DNA of 64,000 nt, taken from assembly GCA_944739405.2 (NCBI GenBank), contig OX123197.2:59806047-59870046 (forward strand). Direction: 5' to 3'. Origin of the DNA: Euclidia mi (Eukaryota > Arthropoda > Insecta > Lepidoptera > Erebidae). Position numbers and translations under genes: made by a program. Positions within the stretch are counted from its first letter, which is position 1. The number at the start of each line of letters is the position of its first letter. This document shows positions 10,549 through 22,440 of the stretch, piece after piece. The notes beneath the pieces are model-generated. The model searched no databases. It was given only the letters and a program-made list of their open reading frames with translations, and was not told where the DNA came from.

Positions 10549-10860
10549 ATCCCCGAAGGGGTACGCAGAGGTGTATAACACACCCACATTTCGCCAGTTA
10601 CGTTTTGGTCCCAATGTAATAGGGGGTGCATAGGGTTCCAACCAAGAACTTAGGGTCCCAAGCCAACCTCACCTGCAAGTGGTGCACCTGCCGATCAACG
10701 GACGAGGCTCTGGCAAACAAAATATCCCGATAAGCGGCAATAGGCTCGCCACCTATTACGTGGGATCAAAACACTGGCGAAAAGGGGGCGTTTAATGTGC
10801 CTCTGCCTACCCCTTCGGGGAAACAGGCGTGAGTCTATGTATGTACATATGTATGTAATA
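10549..10860. repeat. Two SINE-1 tails in inverted orientation
   Basis: The left part (about 10549-10640) starts ATCCCCGAAGGGGTACGCAGAGGTG and is the reverse complement of a SINE-1 end. The right part (about 10715-10856) reads GGCAATAGGCTCGCC..CTATTACGTGGGA..CCTCTGCCTACCCCTTCGGGG and then a TATGTATG tail. So two SINE-1 3' halves face away from each other and can fold back on each other. Confidence 0.65.
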
Positions 10861-10917
10861 GGGGGCGAGCTTATTGCCATCTACCGTGCGATAATTAACT
10901 TTTTTTTTAGACACATA

Positions 10918-10985
10918 ACTTCAAAAAGTCAGAGGTCCGCCATTGTCTCGGCAGTCCGTTACGTGCACCACTAGGCTATCGCCGC
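10918..10985 (-). repeat. Degenerate tRNA-like SINE head
   Basis: On the minus strand a TAGCCTAGTGGTGC stretch (10965-10978) fits a pol III A box. No clear B box follows, so this is at most a worn SINE or tRNA relic. Confidence 0.3.
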
Positions 10986-10999
10986 ATAGTTTCATTGTC

Positions 11000-12234
11000 A
11001 TATAAGATAAGTGAATTGGCTTTCACGTGTTAAGCCAAAAATAATATAATAAAGGACCTATTTAAATAGTTAATTCTTAGTACTTTGTAAGATGTATTTA
11101 ATGATATTTTACTAAATACGCATAAAATATTTAGTATAAACGTGTATGAGAGTCTTTTAAAACTTCCTAATACGTGTTTTAAAGTTTTGTAGTCCTGATC
11201 AGCATGTATGAGCCAGGGATAAAACCTTTGAACATGGCAAAAAGTGAAAATGTCTAGAACAGTGACACCTAGTATAACTTTGTGCATAAATGAATTACTT
11301 AATACTATCACTTATTACGTAGTACTACACTTAGTGTCCAAGACAAACGGCAGACGAATGGAGGTACGTGGCCAAACTATAATGTAAATAATATAGTCTA
11401 TAATAAATTTATTAAATATGATAAAAAACTCACTGTCATAGGTAAAAAGCTTCGCAAGCGTTTTTTATTATCAGATTTGTTAAAACATGTTAAACGTCTG
11501 CTCGTTCACTACAGCTTTGATTCAAAACTGTTCATTTTGTTGTGTAAAAATATTCGCTCCCACGTAATAAAAAATGCTGAGTTTTGTTTGATTCAAACTG
11601 TTCTGAATTTGTTTTTAATTTACGTTTAATATTTAAGGTGGCTCTAGATTTTAACTTATTAGAAAGTGAATAAAAATTAACAATATTTTTGAAGCGTATA
11701 TTTATATTATAAACGAGTTTTAATAACAGTTATTTTCAATTTGTTAGAAATGTTACCTTTATTCATATTTAAATTATTTGAGTGCCTAATTTAGTAATAA
11801 TTTCTAGTTTTGCTGGGCAAGAGAGTTTTATACTGACTACTTACATTTCCTGCTCTTGTTGACAAATGTATTTTTCTATAAACGTAAAAATGTTTTATAT
11901 TTTAAGAGAGGAACAAAATTACTTTGTCTTTCATTACGTATATAGCTTTTTACTCGATGAATATCACAAGTCCCATATTGGGCGCCAATTGTATAAATAA
12001 TTGTAAATCAAAAAATCTAATCGCACTAAGAGGTAGGGTTAGCGTAATCCCAACACTTTAATGATCACCTATGCACTTAATATTTAAAGACTAGAAGAAG
12101 AAACAATAGACTAGGAATAATGTTCATACGTGAGTTAGTTTGCATATTTTTAATCGACTAAAAAGAATAAAATAAATAATATGCTTAATCAGCTGATAAA
12201 TTTTTGTATGAATCAGATTCCCACAACCCAGAGG
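11000..12234. other. AT-rich spacer, nothing recognised
   Basis: No convincing open frame or repeat relation is visible. The 93-codon minus-strand frame at 11030-11311 has biased hydrophobic composition typical of AT-rich chance frames. Confidence 0.4.
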
Positions 12235-12248
12235 ACGTCATGTGATAT

Positions 12249-12759
12249 CCCCCCCGTGGGATCTCCACCTTGTCGTGGTGGGGGGGCTCAGTAACCGTGG
12301 ATTGGTTACCCGCGGTGAAGCTAAGAGGAATCCAGGAGGGGACGCTCCGCGTGGGCTTGACGGGGCCTGCGCAGGATGCGTCCAATGGTGCGGGTGCGGG
12401 GGCAGTTCTGTCTGTCCCTCGCAGTCGGGTGCGGTTGCGGGAGGAGAGGCGTGTCGGTGTTGCGTTGCCGCGCGCCCTATCTCCCGCGACCAAATGGGGG
12501 CGCACCATTCGATGCGTCGCGGTGGGGCCGCAGAGGAAGAGGAGATGCGGTGTTGGTTGCCGTCCTTCCTATCCTCTGCGGCCGCTGAGTGTTTTGGCGG
12601 CGGAGCCCAACACCTTAATCCGCCGCCAAGGGAGTTTTGTTCGGGGCCCGCCTGACCATCTGGCGGGCCAATACTCGTCGGGGGGTAGCGACGAATGCTT
12701 ATGTGAATCCCTACCCTCCGACACACGGGTACATGAGGAACACGTAAAAAAAAAAAAAA
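12249..12759 (+). mobile_element. GC-rich retroposon, copy A, with poly(A) and 14-bp target duplication
   Basis: The element starts CCCCCCGTGGGATCTCCACC and ends in 14 A's (12746-12759). It is flanked by ACGTCATGTGATAT at 12235-12248 and 12760-12773, so it was inserted by LINE-type target-primed reverse transcription. It shares its exact 5' start with copy B (14746-15360), so that is the true element end. It is much richer in GC than its surroundings, and no pol III A/B boxes stand out. Several frames are open because stop codons are rare in GC-rich DNA; I do not trust any as a gene. It may be a non-autonomous derivative of a GC-rich LINE. Confidence 0.8.
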
Positions 12760-12884
12760 ACGTCATGTGATATATTAAGTAGATGACGGACATACGAGTA
12801 TAATCTGCTACTAGTTAAAGAGTTTTCAACTTATAACAATCTGGGTTCTCTAGACTCGAGAATGTAACATCTTAATATATAAAA

Positions 12885-13083
12885 TCCTTGCGTTACTGAC
12901 TGACTGACAGACAAGCTACAGCCAAAACTATTGGGCGCAGGAAGCTGAAATTTGGCGTGTATGTTCTTTGGGGACTGTAGGGGTGCACTAAGAAGGGATT
13001 TCTCGAAACACCCACGGGATCGGTCAAAACAGATAAATTTAAAAGAAATGTGCAGGCGTAGCTGCTGGCGTCCTCTAGTTTAA
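12885..13083 (+). repeat. Dispersed 190-bp repeat E, copy 1
   Basis: Starts TTAATATATAAAATCCTTGCGTTACTGAC, contains ACAAGCTACAGCCAAAACTA and AGGAAGCTGAAATTTGG, and ends GGCGTAGCTGCTGGCGTCCTCTAGTTTAATATATA. Copies occur at 62805-62995 (plus) and 24450-24605 (minus). The start and end both hold TTAATATATA, which hints at terminal repeats. The family is common in Lepidoptera in my experience; class not assigned. Confidence 0.65.
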
Positions 13084-13322
13084 TATATAATACGAATAAA
13101 GACTAAGTCTTTTCTCAGCCCTAAGCTTTAGGGCAAACCATATTAAACCTATGTTTTGGCAACTATGTATAATTCCCACGTAATAAATGCCAAGCATATT
13201 AAGGTCCTCTGTCATATTTAAAATTTGTGTAAAGCTAAGTTGCATATACCGTGGCAATGAGACTAATGATAAACAGACTATACATTCTGAAATATAAACA
13301 TAATGTACATATAAATTACACC

Positions 13323-13588
13323 CAGAGGCCTAATTCTCCTAATTATCTTAATTCAAAGTGCAGTTTCGATCTTATGTCAATGTCATTCTTATGTCACAAA
13401 TGGTATTATCCTAAATTAACTAATATTACAATGTAATTGGAATATTATCGTGACTAGATCGTAAATTAAACAATGTGTCAACGCCGAAGTATATAAGTAT
13501 TAAATTACATGTCAGTTACATTAAATTTAATAGAATACCGATTTGAGTCAATTCAAAATCTAATCTCATATCGTTCAAAATATAGTTA
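13323..13588. repeat. Dispersed repeat D, copy 2
   Basis: Same orientation as 10206-10512 and clearly related through most of its length, without the palindromic block of copy 1. A worn tRNA-like head lies directly after it. Confidence 0.65.
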
Positions 13589-13619
13589 CAATATCATATA
13601 AAATACGAGAATTGGCCTT

Positions 13620-13735
13620 TTCATGCGGGACTAGTACCTAATCTTGCTCATCACACAAAGTTTTGGGTGAAAATCGAATCAACGATCTCTAGCTTAGCAG
13701 TCAAAGGCCCTAACCAATAAACCAACAAATCATTC
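13620..13735 (-). repeat. Degenerate tRNA-like SINE head
   Basis: The minus strand has TTGGTTAGGGC (A-box-like, about 13709-13726) and GTTGATTCGATTTTC (B-box-like, about 13668-13682) at roughly tRNA spacing. The arms no longer pair well. Confidence 0.4.
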
Positions 13736-14187
13736 AAAATAAAAACAAAATAATATTATTTATTAGAATACTTTTGGTCACTTTTAATATCCACCTCGCA
13801 CATCTTTACCCTTCTTCTATACAAAACATTGTAGTTTATTTTTTTGTTTCTAGCAATCTCATCTGTAATTAGTTCGATATTTTGTAATTTTTTTACTCTT
13901 AAAGTCATTATTGGGTCATTCAGATGCTTAATTCCAGATACCTTTCAAGTAAATATTTCAACAATAAATTAATAACATCGGCCGAGTGAGTAACACGAGC
14001 GAAATCTGTATTCGTAATTATTTAATGCATACCTATTCATACATTCCAATTATCATTTGTAATTTCAGATTCTATTTGCCGCCATATTAATTCTGCTTTA
14101 TGCCGATGACATTGTCATTTATTAAAAAAGACATTACCATAGTCATCTGTAGATCCAATTTTTAGATAATCCAAAATCCAATTTCAG

Positions 14188-14302
14188 AATCCCAGACGTC
14201 ATCAGGTGCAAATATCAAATCTCGCCAAAAAGTAAGGAATGGTAAAAATATCTTCGACAGTGATCTTTTAGCTGGTGGAAGCGTTTTCAAAGTTTCAAAC
14301 AG
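14188..14302 (+). CDS. Candidate single exon of an unknown host gene
   Basis: A 115-bp segment lies between a good splice acceptor (CCAATTTCAG ending at 14187) and a strong donor (CAG/GTAAGAA at 14300-14309). One frame is open throughout and gives about 37 residues (SSGANIKSRQKVRNGKN.. then IFDSDLLAGGSVFKVSNR). The other two plus frames hold stops. It would enter with two bases of a split codon and leave with two. I recognise no domain. No partner exon is visible nearby, and the segment does not match any repeat that I noted. It could be chance. Confidence 0.25.
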
Positions 14303-14745
14303 GTAAGAACAAGTTAGCGAAGCTTTTGATAGAAATTTATGTAATTTCCTTCGTACCTTTCTTGCTTACTAATTTGGACCTTTGTTAGATAAAAATAGAA
14401 TCAGATCGTTCGCTCGTTTGCAAACTATTAAAATAATAGCGTTGTCTTAATTTGACGATGGATTTATTCCAGCGAGTTCACGGACTTTCACTAAAACGTA
14501 GTAATAAGTAAGTACAAAGTGAAGAAATTCGTCAGTTTTGTCTACATTACATGCATTGACTTGTTGTTATAATATTGAGGTACCAGGTCCTTCATGGTAT
14601 GAGTGCCTTAAAATTTTCCTATACTCAAAAACGGCACTAAACTAACAAACCAAAATACGTTTCAATGCTAAACTTTCACCAGGCTTGGTCGATAAATCTT
14701 AGCTTTTATTTTAAAATCTAAAGATGTTACGTGGGATCGGCAGCC

Positions 14746-15360
14746 GTTTTTTTTGCTTTTTTTTGTTTTACGAGGTGGAAAATCCCATCAGATCTCCGAC
14801 TTTTGGGGAAATGAGAGCCGGAGTATGTGGTGTAACCACTAAAAAGCACCTCGACTTTCTCATGTACCCGTGTGTCGGAGGGTAGGGAATCGCATAAGCA
14901 TTCGTCGCTACCCCCCGACGGGTATTGGCCCACCAGATGGTCAGGCAGGCCCCGAACAAAACCCCTTGGCGGCGGAATAAGGTGTTGGGCTCTGCCGCAA
15001 AAACACCCAGCGGCCGCAGAGGATAGGGAGGACGGCAACGCAACACTGCATCTCCTCTTCCTCTGCGGCCCCACCGCGACGCATCGAATGGTGCGCCCCC
15101 ATTTGGTCGCGGGAGATAGGGCGTGCGGCAACGCAACACCGACACGCCTCTCCTTCCGCGACCGCCCCCGGCTGCGGGTGACAGACAGAACTGTCCCCCG
15201 CACCCGCACCGTTGGACGCATCCTGCTTCCTGCGCAAGCCCCTCCACGCCCAAGCGGAGCGTCCACTCCTGGGATCTCTCTTAGCTTCATCGCGGGTGCC
15301 CAATCCACGGTTACAGAACCCCCCCACCACGACAAGATGGAGATCCTACGGGGGGAGGGG
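14746..15360 (-). mobile_element. GC-rich retroposon, copy B, with poly(A) and 13-bp target duplication
   Basis: On the minus strand it has the same 5' start as copy A and ends in an A-rich tail (plus-strand GTTTTTTTTGCTTTTTTTTT at about 14746-14765). It is flanked by GGGATCGGCAGCC at 14733-14745 and 15361-15373. Before the tail it has about 100 bp (about 14770-14865) that copy A lacks, so A is internally or 3' shortened, or B is a longer subfamily. Copies A and B face each other 2 kb apart. Confidence 0.8.
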
Positions 15361-15373
15361 GGGATCGGCAGCC

Positions 15374-16390
15374 TAATAAATGCTGTAATTGTGCAACAAA
15401 AATTTAAAAATGCTATCTGTGGGTCTCAAATTATTTGCAACATACGTATATAAATTCTTAAATTAATGTGAATAAGCATCCTGTACCATCGGTCCATTGC
15501 ATTCCTAATGAATTGTTTACATTTAATAAAAAGCATTCGTAATGCAATGCCTCACTGTTACAAATAATATGTAATGAAACGAATTTCTTATTATCTGGCA
15601 TAATTGTTACAATCACAATGCAAAATCCAACAACAATATAAATACACAATAACATCTGATCGTTCCGGCGCGACTATTATCAACTTAAATTGTCTACATA
15701 CTCACAATCATTCGACAAACTTATAAACGAACTAACCGAAACGACACGGACAAAATATATGAAAATTATTCCTTCACCTAATTGAATCCCTGGTCCCCAA
15801 TAAATCTTGAGCTCGCCGGGCCACAGTTTAATAAAGCTGTTTCAGTTTTAGAAGATTCCATATATATTGAGTTTTGTCTGGTGTAACAAACGACTGGATT
15901 ACTATAGATTTCTCAAACTGATTTACTGGCAGTTAGGTTAGATGGTGAATACGGTACGCTGGGATGATCCGATGATACTTTATGATAGTTTTGCGTTGAT
16001 AACTTTGAGTGTCGATCGCGGTGAGTTTATAGCCGTTGGATAGTTTTGGTTTGTGTATCTTTTGTGTCTAGTTGTAGGTCAGTTAGTGTAAGTTGTTGGT
16101 GATTGTTTGGTTTGTCTATTATATGCTTTATCTAGTTATTGAATTCTACGAAGTTGTAACTATGTTGTGCTTGGTCCGAGCGCCAATTACTATGTTCTAT
16201 CAAAAGCGTAGCTTTTCAGTTTTAGGTTGTAATTTATTTCAGTGCGTTTTTGAATTCACATTTTTTTATAAAAAATTTATACGTCGTATTTTATTGAAAG
16301 TGCCCCATCCAATAGGATCTAGTTTTGACTGGCTCTTACGTTATTTTATCGGCCACAGCTCGGTCAGACTTGGAATGTCATCCCATTTTA
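15374..16390. other. AT-rich spacer, nothing recognised
   Basis: Apart from an 80-bp GC-neutral stretch near 15780-15850 (CCCTGGTCCCCAATAAATC), no repeat, RNA gene or convincing frame is visible. The 147-codon plus frame at 16093-16536 overlaps the transposase relic on the other strand and is its shadow. Confidence 0.4.
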
Positions 16391-16393
16391 ATG

Positions 16394-16666
16394 TCATGGA
16401 CGCTTCTCCAATACCGGGCTGTAGCGGGTTGGGATTGACCTTGATTTTGATAATATGTTCGATGCATTTTTCCACGATTCAGCATCAATTTTTGCAATGC
16501 TCTCTTTTGTTAAATATTTTATGTCTCCCATCTTAAAAGTTTTATTATTGCAGCCAACATGCGTTTTTATTTGTGCCCATATTAATTCTATTGGGTTTAG
16601 TTCGCAATGATAAGGCGGCAGGCGAACAACAATAATATTTTTCTTGGCCGCCATTTCATCAACCAC
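16394..16666 (-). pseudogene. Tc1/mariner-type transposase, C-terminal fragment
   Basis: The minus frame of about 90 codons contains VVRLPPYHCELNPIELIWAQIK, the C-terminal part of a DDE transposase of the IS630/Tc1/mariner superfamily, where the third catalytic acidic residue (the E in NPIELIWAQ) sits. The earlier D residues are missing. The natural end is uncertain and no terminal inverted repeats were found near it. It is a relic. Confidence 0.6.
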
Positions 16667-18507
16667 TTTTATATTGAAATCTTATCTGAATTTAAGGCAA
16701 AATGCGTTTATAACTTAACTTAATACTGGTAAGTGAATTTCAATTCGTGCAATCAGATAATGGATACTTTTTCGATTACTTTCGGTAAATGTTTTTATGA
16801 TTAATGGTTCCAAATTACATTTTGCCCATCTCTGACTAGAAAAAGGAGAGGGCTTTGCCTGGCAAAGGGGGCGCACAAATTAGATATTTTTAAAAAGACT
16901 GTCAGTCAATTCTATCGGAGTAATTCTATTTTTAAATTTCGCTGTTTTGTATGGAGATTTTTTTCCCATATTTTACTATTCCATCCATTTTGCAATGTTT
17001 TCATTCATACAAACAACAAAAATGAATTAGCTAAATTGGTGCAGCAGTTATGTCTATCTGAGTTTGAGAATTATTTTTTAAGATTAATAATCCTGATATA
17101 AAAACTACACTTACTTACACTTACTTTTATCTCTCGGTTAGTTACAAGAGTCCAATCAGTTGCAATCTCAAAGTCCTTTGTACGTAGCCTGGTTGTCGAT
17201 CCACAAATCCACAAGCAAGTCAGGTCGGTCGTAAGCAACTTCAAAATCGTTCTAGATAGAATACCCGAAATGTTTGACGCCAAACTCTTTTCATTATTGT
17301 TGCTCTCAGTGTTGCTAATTAATAAGGATTTTACAACAATAATGCCAAAAAATATATTTATTGACTTATCAGTTTTTATCCATATTGTCTGCAGTGAAAA
17401 GCTTTTAATTTAGGCCCTTATGAAAATTGACCTCAGTTTAGTTAATGAAATCATTTTATACGGATCTGAATGTTCTTTACGTTTACCATAAACGGATTAC
17501 AATATATTAATATTTTTTCTATAATCATTCAATTTTATCATTCACTTCATCCCATCTCTACAGTCAAATGTCATATTGACAAGACATCGTAATAATCTGT
17601 GGTTTGAAGTATCATCACAATTACGATTTTCTTTATATAAATATGTTTTATAAGGGAAATATGAAGCTATTTTAGGTGGAAAATAATGTGTTGGTATTTG
17701 AACTACATTGTAAATATTTTCTAGTAATATATATTACGTGATGCGGCCACAATCTTGTGATTTGTGATGAAGGTATGTTTGTTTACTAGTTGTGCCAGGT
17801 AAAGATGAACGCACTTTACATTATGATAATCTATGTTATGATGAGCATACCACCAGATTGCTGTTGTGTATCCTAATCTGCTGCAAACATCTTACAATAA
17901 GATCTTCCAGAAATGTGGGAGTATTTTTTTTAGTTTTAATAAGGTACTAAAAGTTCGAGTACTTTAATCTACTACACAATTTTAACAATATTTCTCATTA
18001 AGCAATTAAGAAAATTTGCGCAAAGTAGAAAACATACATTAAACTTATAAATTAATTAAGACAAAGACAACTTTAGCCTCCTACACTAAATTTTCTATAC
18101 AATTTAACACACGGTCCAATACCTGGCCCATTTTTCTTCAAAATTAAATTAATTCATACTTGCCCAAGAATTTCTTAGAAACTAATATTGTTCAGTGGCG
18201 GTACCGTTTTAATTAAACTCGGTGTTCCTTGTAACGCCTATTATAATTATTTTGTTTTCCCCCTTCTACCTTGCCTACACCTGTATTTGTATCGGTAAGA
18301 TTTCCGTTATTAATGAATAAGTATATCTGATTTCAGTGTTGGAGGGGTAGATTATTATAATAATTGTTTATATTTTGGGATGAATTTATGATTTGTTGGC
18401 CTTCAAAGATTTCGTATATTTGTTAATTGTAAACAAATAGTATCTGGTGTTGATGTCTGGCTTACTGCTCACAGATTTGTTACTATTTTTTTTGTTAAAA
18501 AGAAAAC
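16667..18507. other. AT-rich spacer, nothing recognised
   Basis: No gene is visible. A 70-codon minus frame at 17071-17283 ends in a short CTTACACTTAC tandem and is not recognisable. GGAGAGGGCTTTGCCTGGCAAAG at about 16842-16867 resembles a worn RTE LINE end. Confidence 0.35.
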
Positions 18508-18694
18508 TCCCGCATTACGACTAAATCCTGTGTCACGGGGGACTTAACAAACAAACAACTAACGGACACAATGAACACCTAGACTCGAAACAACAATATA
18601 TGAATCACACAAAGTGTTGTCTCGTGTGGGGATCGAACCCACAGCACTAGACACAATGTCAAGCGGCGAGGCGGCCGTTTAAACCACTACGCCA
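18508..18694 (-). mobile_element. tRNA-derived SINE (family 2)
   Basis: On the minus strand an A box (GGCGTAGTGGTTT, 18682-18694) and a B box (GGGTTCGATCCCC, about 18629-18640) lie at tRNA-like spacing, followed by a SINE body that ends CAGGATTTAGTCGTAATGCGGG. The same body occurs at 8875-9410. Confidence 0.75.
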
Positions 18695-18869
18695 AACGTG
18701 CAGTCAAAGCAAGAGCGTTACGGCTAAAGTTTTAACAGCGTTACGTGTAGATCTGTTTGGTAGCTCTTTGTCGGTATTTATTGTTACACGTTTGATAAAA
18801 TATCAGCTTTGCTACACATCAAATACCGTCTGATAACCGCGATCCAATGCTATAGCTGTCACTTACGGC

Positions 18870-18998
18870 CATTTTCAATATTCGATACATACATGGATTT
18901 TGAGATTCGAGATTCGTGTTTGACATATTTTGTATGGAGCTTATGTCAAAACGAATCTTAAATCTATGGATCTATCTATAGATCGAATATTGAATTCC
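18870..18998. mobile_element. Short palindromic MITE
   Basis: TTCAATATTCGAT at 18874-18886 is the exact reverse complement of 18982-18994, and weaker pairing continues inward (ATGGATTT). About 130 bp in total. No target duplication is clear. Confidence 0.5.
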
Positions 18999-19424
18999 GT
19001 ATTTAGACCACTATAAATACCTGTCTGTAGATATGGACCTCCTGTAACTACTGTCATAGTTTTGTCCAAGGGTGACAACCAAGCCAGCACAAGACACCGA
19101 GTAAGCCAAATTACAAATTAATACGCCATGCGCGCGTATTCTTAGAATATTCAGTAAAATGTACGTTGAAATATTTTATCGCGGAAAATGGTAATATTAT
19201 AATTATTTAAAGAGAAGACGAGATAATGGTGATTAAGTAGACAATTATGCCACTGAATTGTTATCGCAATTAATATAACCTTCATAAATAAATGTTTAAT
19301 TGAAAACGAAAAGACTTTCTGATATGAAGCCCATTGTTCAAGGATCCATACTAATATAATAAATTCGAAAGTGTTGTTGTATGGATGTATATAGACTAAA
19401 ACGGCTAACTGATTTTGATGAAAT

Positions 19425-20428
19425 CTAATATAGAGATATATTGAACCATGGAGACGGACATAGGCTAACATAAGTTACAAAAATTAAACTGGGAGGGATT
19501 GTAGAGACGGTAGAAGTTTGTACGGCACAAATTTACCTCTTGGAAGTAAGAACGCATGCGCTGTAATAATTGAGTACTGCGTATGTGCTATCGTATATCT
19601 GTCAGTACTATCACATCATACATAATGTCATATTGTGCATGGTGATTACATTGTTCACTTATATAAATTACTAATAATTATATACTACGCTTAAATGGCT
19701 GAAACGATTTCCTCTACTAATAATATAAATGCAAAAGTGTTTATAGATATATATTGGACATGTATTGAAATTTGGCTTTGACATTTTAATGTATGCAAGG
19801 TGATGTTATTATGTACCTTTTGGTAGCTAATGGTAGATAATGTCATGGATACTGACCAAGTTACTTTGTACTCTATAGAGTTTCTGAAGTCTTAAGAAAA
19901 ATCTGGAGTGTCATCACACAACTTGAGACTTGAGGCAAAAGATAGTAAGAAATAAATCTTCTATAGCGTGGGACTTCTCTACTACATTCAGATAATGGAT
20001 AAAAAAAATCGTGGCGTTCACATTTCATCCAAAATTGTTGTTATTTTTTGTCATCGATATGTATAGTTTTTATGTTACCTCAATGACTGTATTTTGTTGG
20101 GCAGTTGTGTGTTCTTTAGGGTAACAAAAAAGCTGAAAATCTATATTAAACCATCTTAATCAAAATTCTAGGTAGATATTAAAAGGTATACTCCTTTAGA
20201 AATTGTCTATACTTACAAAATCATACTAGACCTACCTTCTTCTAGAGACAAATAACTTTGCCTTTAAACTATACTTCAAAGCCTTATTATGACTACACAT
20301 TTCCACCTTACATCTATACATACTATTATATTAGAATCAATTGTTCTACAACGTAAAGCTTCTGAAGCATCAAAATTTACACCGTCGTGTTCTACTAATC
20401 AACATAGATCAAAGAGTTCTACTGGAGC
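19425..20428 (+). repeat. 1-kb inverted arm, left
   Basis: Reverse complement of 25134-26134 over about 1 kb at roughly 95% by eye, from CTAATATAGAGATATATTG to TTCTACTGG. No open frame. The flank just outside (19400-19424) continues the same kind of repeat, so the outer border may be a break and not an element end. Confidence 0.8.
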
Positions 20429-21164
20429 GCCCCCATCCCCTCTTTAATCACTACATACTGATAATGTAACACGAGTAACATCGCTGTGCATGAACGAACA
20501 TTTTTTTTATTAAAAGAATATTGTTAGATTAGATTTAGATTTAGATTGTTAGAATATTGTACATACTTGAATATTATGATCAAACGCGGTATTGCTTGTT
20601 ATGTTGGTTTTTAATGTACTGTTATAGATGTTTCGTTCAGGAAATACTGATTTACACTATTTTAGATGATTTAAAATGGCCAAGAAGCTGCCTGTTTCAG
20701 CTGTGTTCCATTAACTTTCTATTGTACCAAATTATTATATAATATTGTAGGTTGTATATCAACATTTATTAGTTAAAGCCTTTTCTGTCCATATTACATC
20801 TTATGGACATATGTTACGTAATTTCCTAATGTAACGTAACTTTGGTATTTTAAAGTAGAACTACTTATTCAATAAAGCCATTAATATGTGTATTTGAAGT
20901 ATAATACTCTTAAATATCACAAAATATGTCGCCGCTAGTTAGTAGATGAATAGTACAAAGTGTATTTAGTAGACCATAATTTCTCTCTATATTTTTGATG
21001 AGTAGTCGCTTGCACTATTCTTACTATCACTTCAATTTTACACCACTAGTCCTTTTTTACTATAACATCGTAAAACCTACCTTCTAAAATAAACAAATGC
21101 AAATTTGATAATTCTATCCGGTGGTAGACGCCATAACGACCAAAGGTACAACACGATGTCATAA
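20429..21164. other. AT-rich spacer inside the inverted arms
   Basis: No gene or RNA feature is visible. A small TTAGATTTAGATTTAGATTG tandem lies at about 20524-20550. Confidence 0.35.
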
Positions 21165-21170
21165 TTTGAT

Positions 21171-22440
21171 TCTGTTACTGTTATTCCATGTAGTAGTGAT
21201 CGTATTGTAGCTATTAAAGTTCATATATCGAACCGGTCTAGCTTGATTATCAATGTTTACATGCCAACCGATTCACCTGACAACCTGTTAGAATTTGTTG
21301 ATTGCTTAAGTGAGATAGCGGCTATAGTAGAAAGTAGTGATACTGAAAATGTGTATATAATAGGAGATTTTAATGCACACCCAGGGGCACTATTTGGAAA
21401 AGAAATGTTGAACTTTTGTTCTGAACAAAACTGGTTTTGTGCTGATTTAATTAAGTTGATGACTGATTCTTATACGTTTGTATGTGATGTGCATGGTAGC
21501 CGACGTTGGCTAGACCATTGTTTGGTAACCGAGGCTGCGTGGAAATCTGTAACGTCTGTTAAGGTACATTATGATATTTACTGGTCAGATAACTTCCCGT
21601 TAGAGATACAATGTAATATGATGAGGGCCAGGCCAAAGTCAACTGCATCTCAAAGTTTACAAATAAATAAAGTTTCTTGGGGTGAACGTAGTCCGGGTCA
21701 GATCGAATTGTATACCAAAGAATGTAATTCTAAATTAAAGCAAATTGATTTTCCTAGTAAATTAAGTCAATGTTGTGATAATATGTGTAATGAGTTACAA
21801 CATAGATTAGTAATAGATAACTTATATAACGAAATTATTTTATCATTACGGGGGGCTGCTGAGTCCACCTATGACAGTCATTGTAGAGGAAATGGTGGCA
21901 AGGGTCGACCTATCTTGGGGTGGAATAGGTATTTGAAAGACGCTCACCAGAACGCTAGGCAAAAGTTTACAAACTGGGTTTGGCATAGAAAACCATACAC
22001 AGGATATATTTACAATGAAATGGTTGAGTCCCGTAAAATTTTCAAACAAAAGCTTAAGTTTTGTCAAAACAAACAAGACCAGATTAAAATGGACATATTG
22101 GCCTCAAAACATGACAAAATAGACTTTCGCGGATTTTGGAAACATACAAAGAAATTAAACCCTAAGCCTAGTGTTCCAGTGAGCGTCGGAGGTGCAAACA
22201 CGCCCGGGGAGATTGCAAACATATTTATGACGCATTTTAACCACCCATTACAATCACCACCTTTAGAATCAGATGTAAGGGGTGCCATTGCTGCGGCTGT
22301 TGTGTCAGTGGTGCCTGCTCGTATTACAGCTAAACAAATAGGTTTAATAATTAGAAATATGAAGCGAGGCAAATCACCGGGACATGACGGCCTTAGTATC
22401 GAACATTTTGTGCATGCCAGCATCTCCCTCGACTGCTTGC
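21171..22440 (+). pseudogene. LINE ORF2: endonuclease end and RT start
   Basis: The open frame starts inside an APE-type endonuclease. IINVYMPTDS, IIGDFNAHPGA and WLDHCLVTE correspond to the GDFN and following motifs; the SDNFPL stretch is in the place of the final SDH box, with N for H, so the active site may be damaged. After a linker it reaches MKRGKSPGHDGLSIEHF, the K-SPG-DG block at the start of the LINE reverse transcriptase. A frameshift near 22430-22440 moves the protein to the next frame. Confidence 0.75.

Noticed and set aside
12238..12770. Several overlapping open frames of 70-166 codons in the GC-rich retroposon copies (12238-12770 and 14727-15453) on both strands
   Set aside because: They are open because stop codons are rare in GC-rich DNA. 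Frames on both strands overlap the element ends, the poly(A) tail and even the target duplications, and none shows a known motif.
14080..14127. A YADD-like reading (LLYADDIVIY) that might mark a reverse transcriptase relic
   Set aside because: Only about ten codons fit, a stop follows at once and no other RT block lies near. Probably chance.
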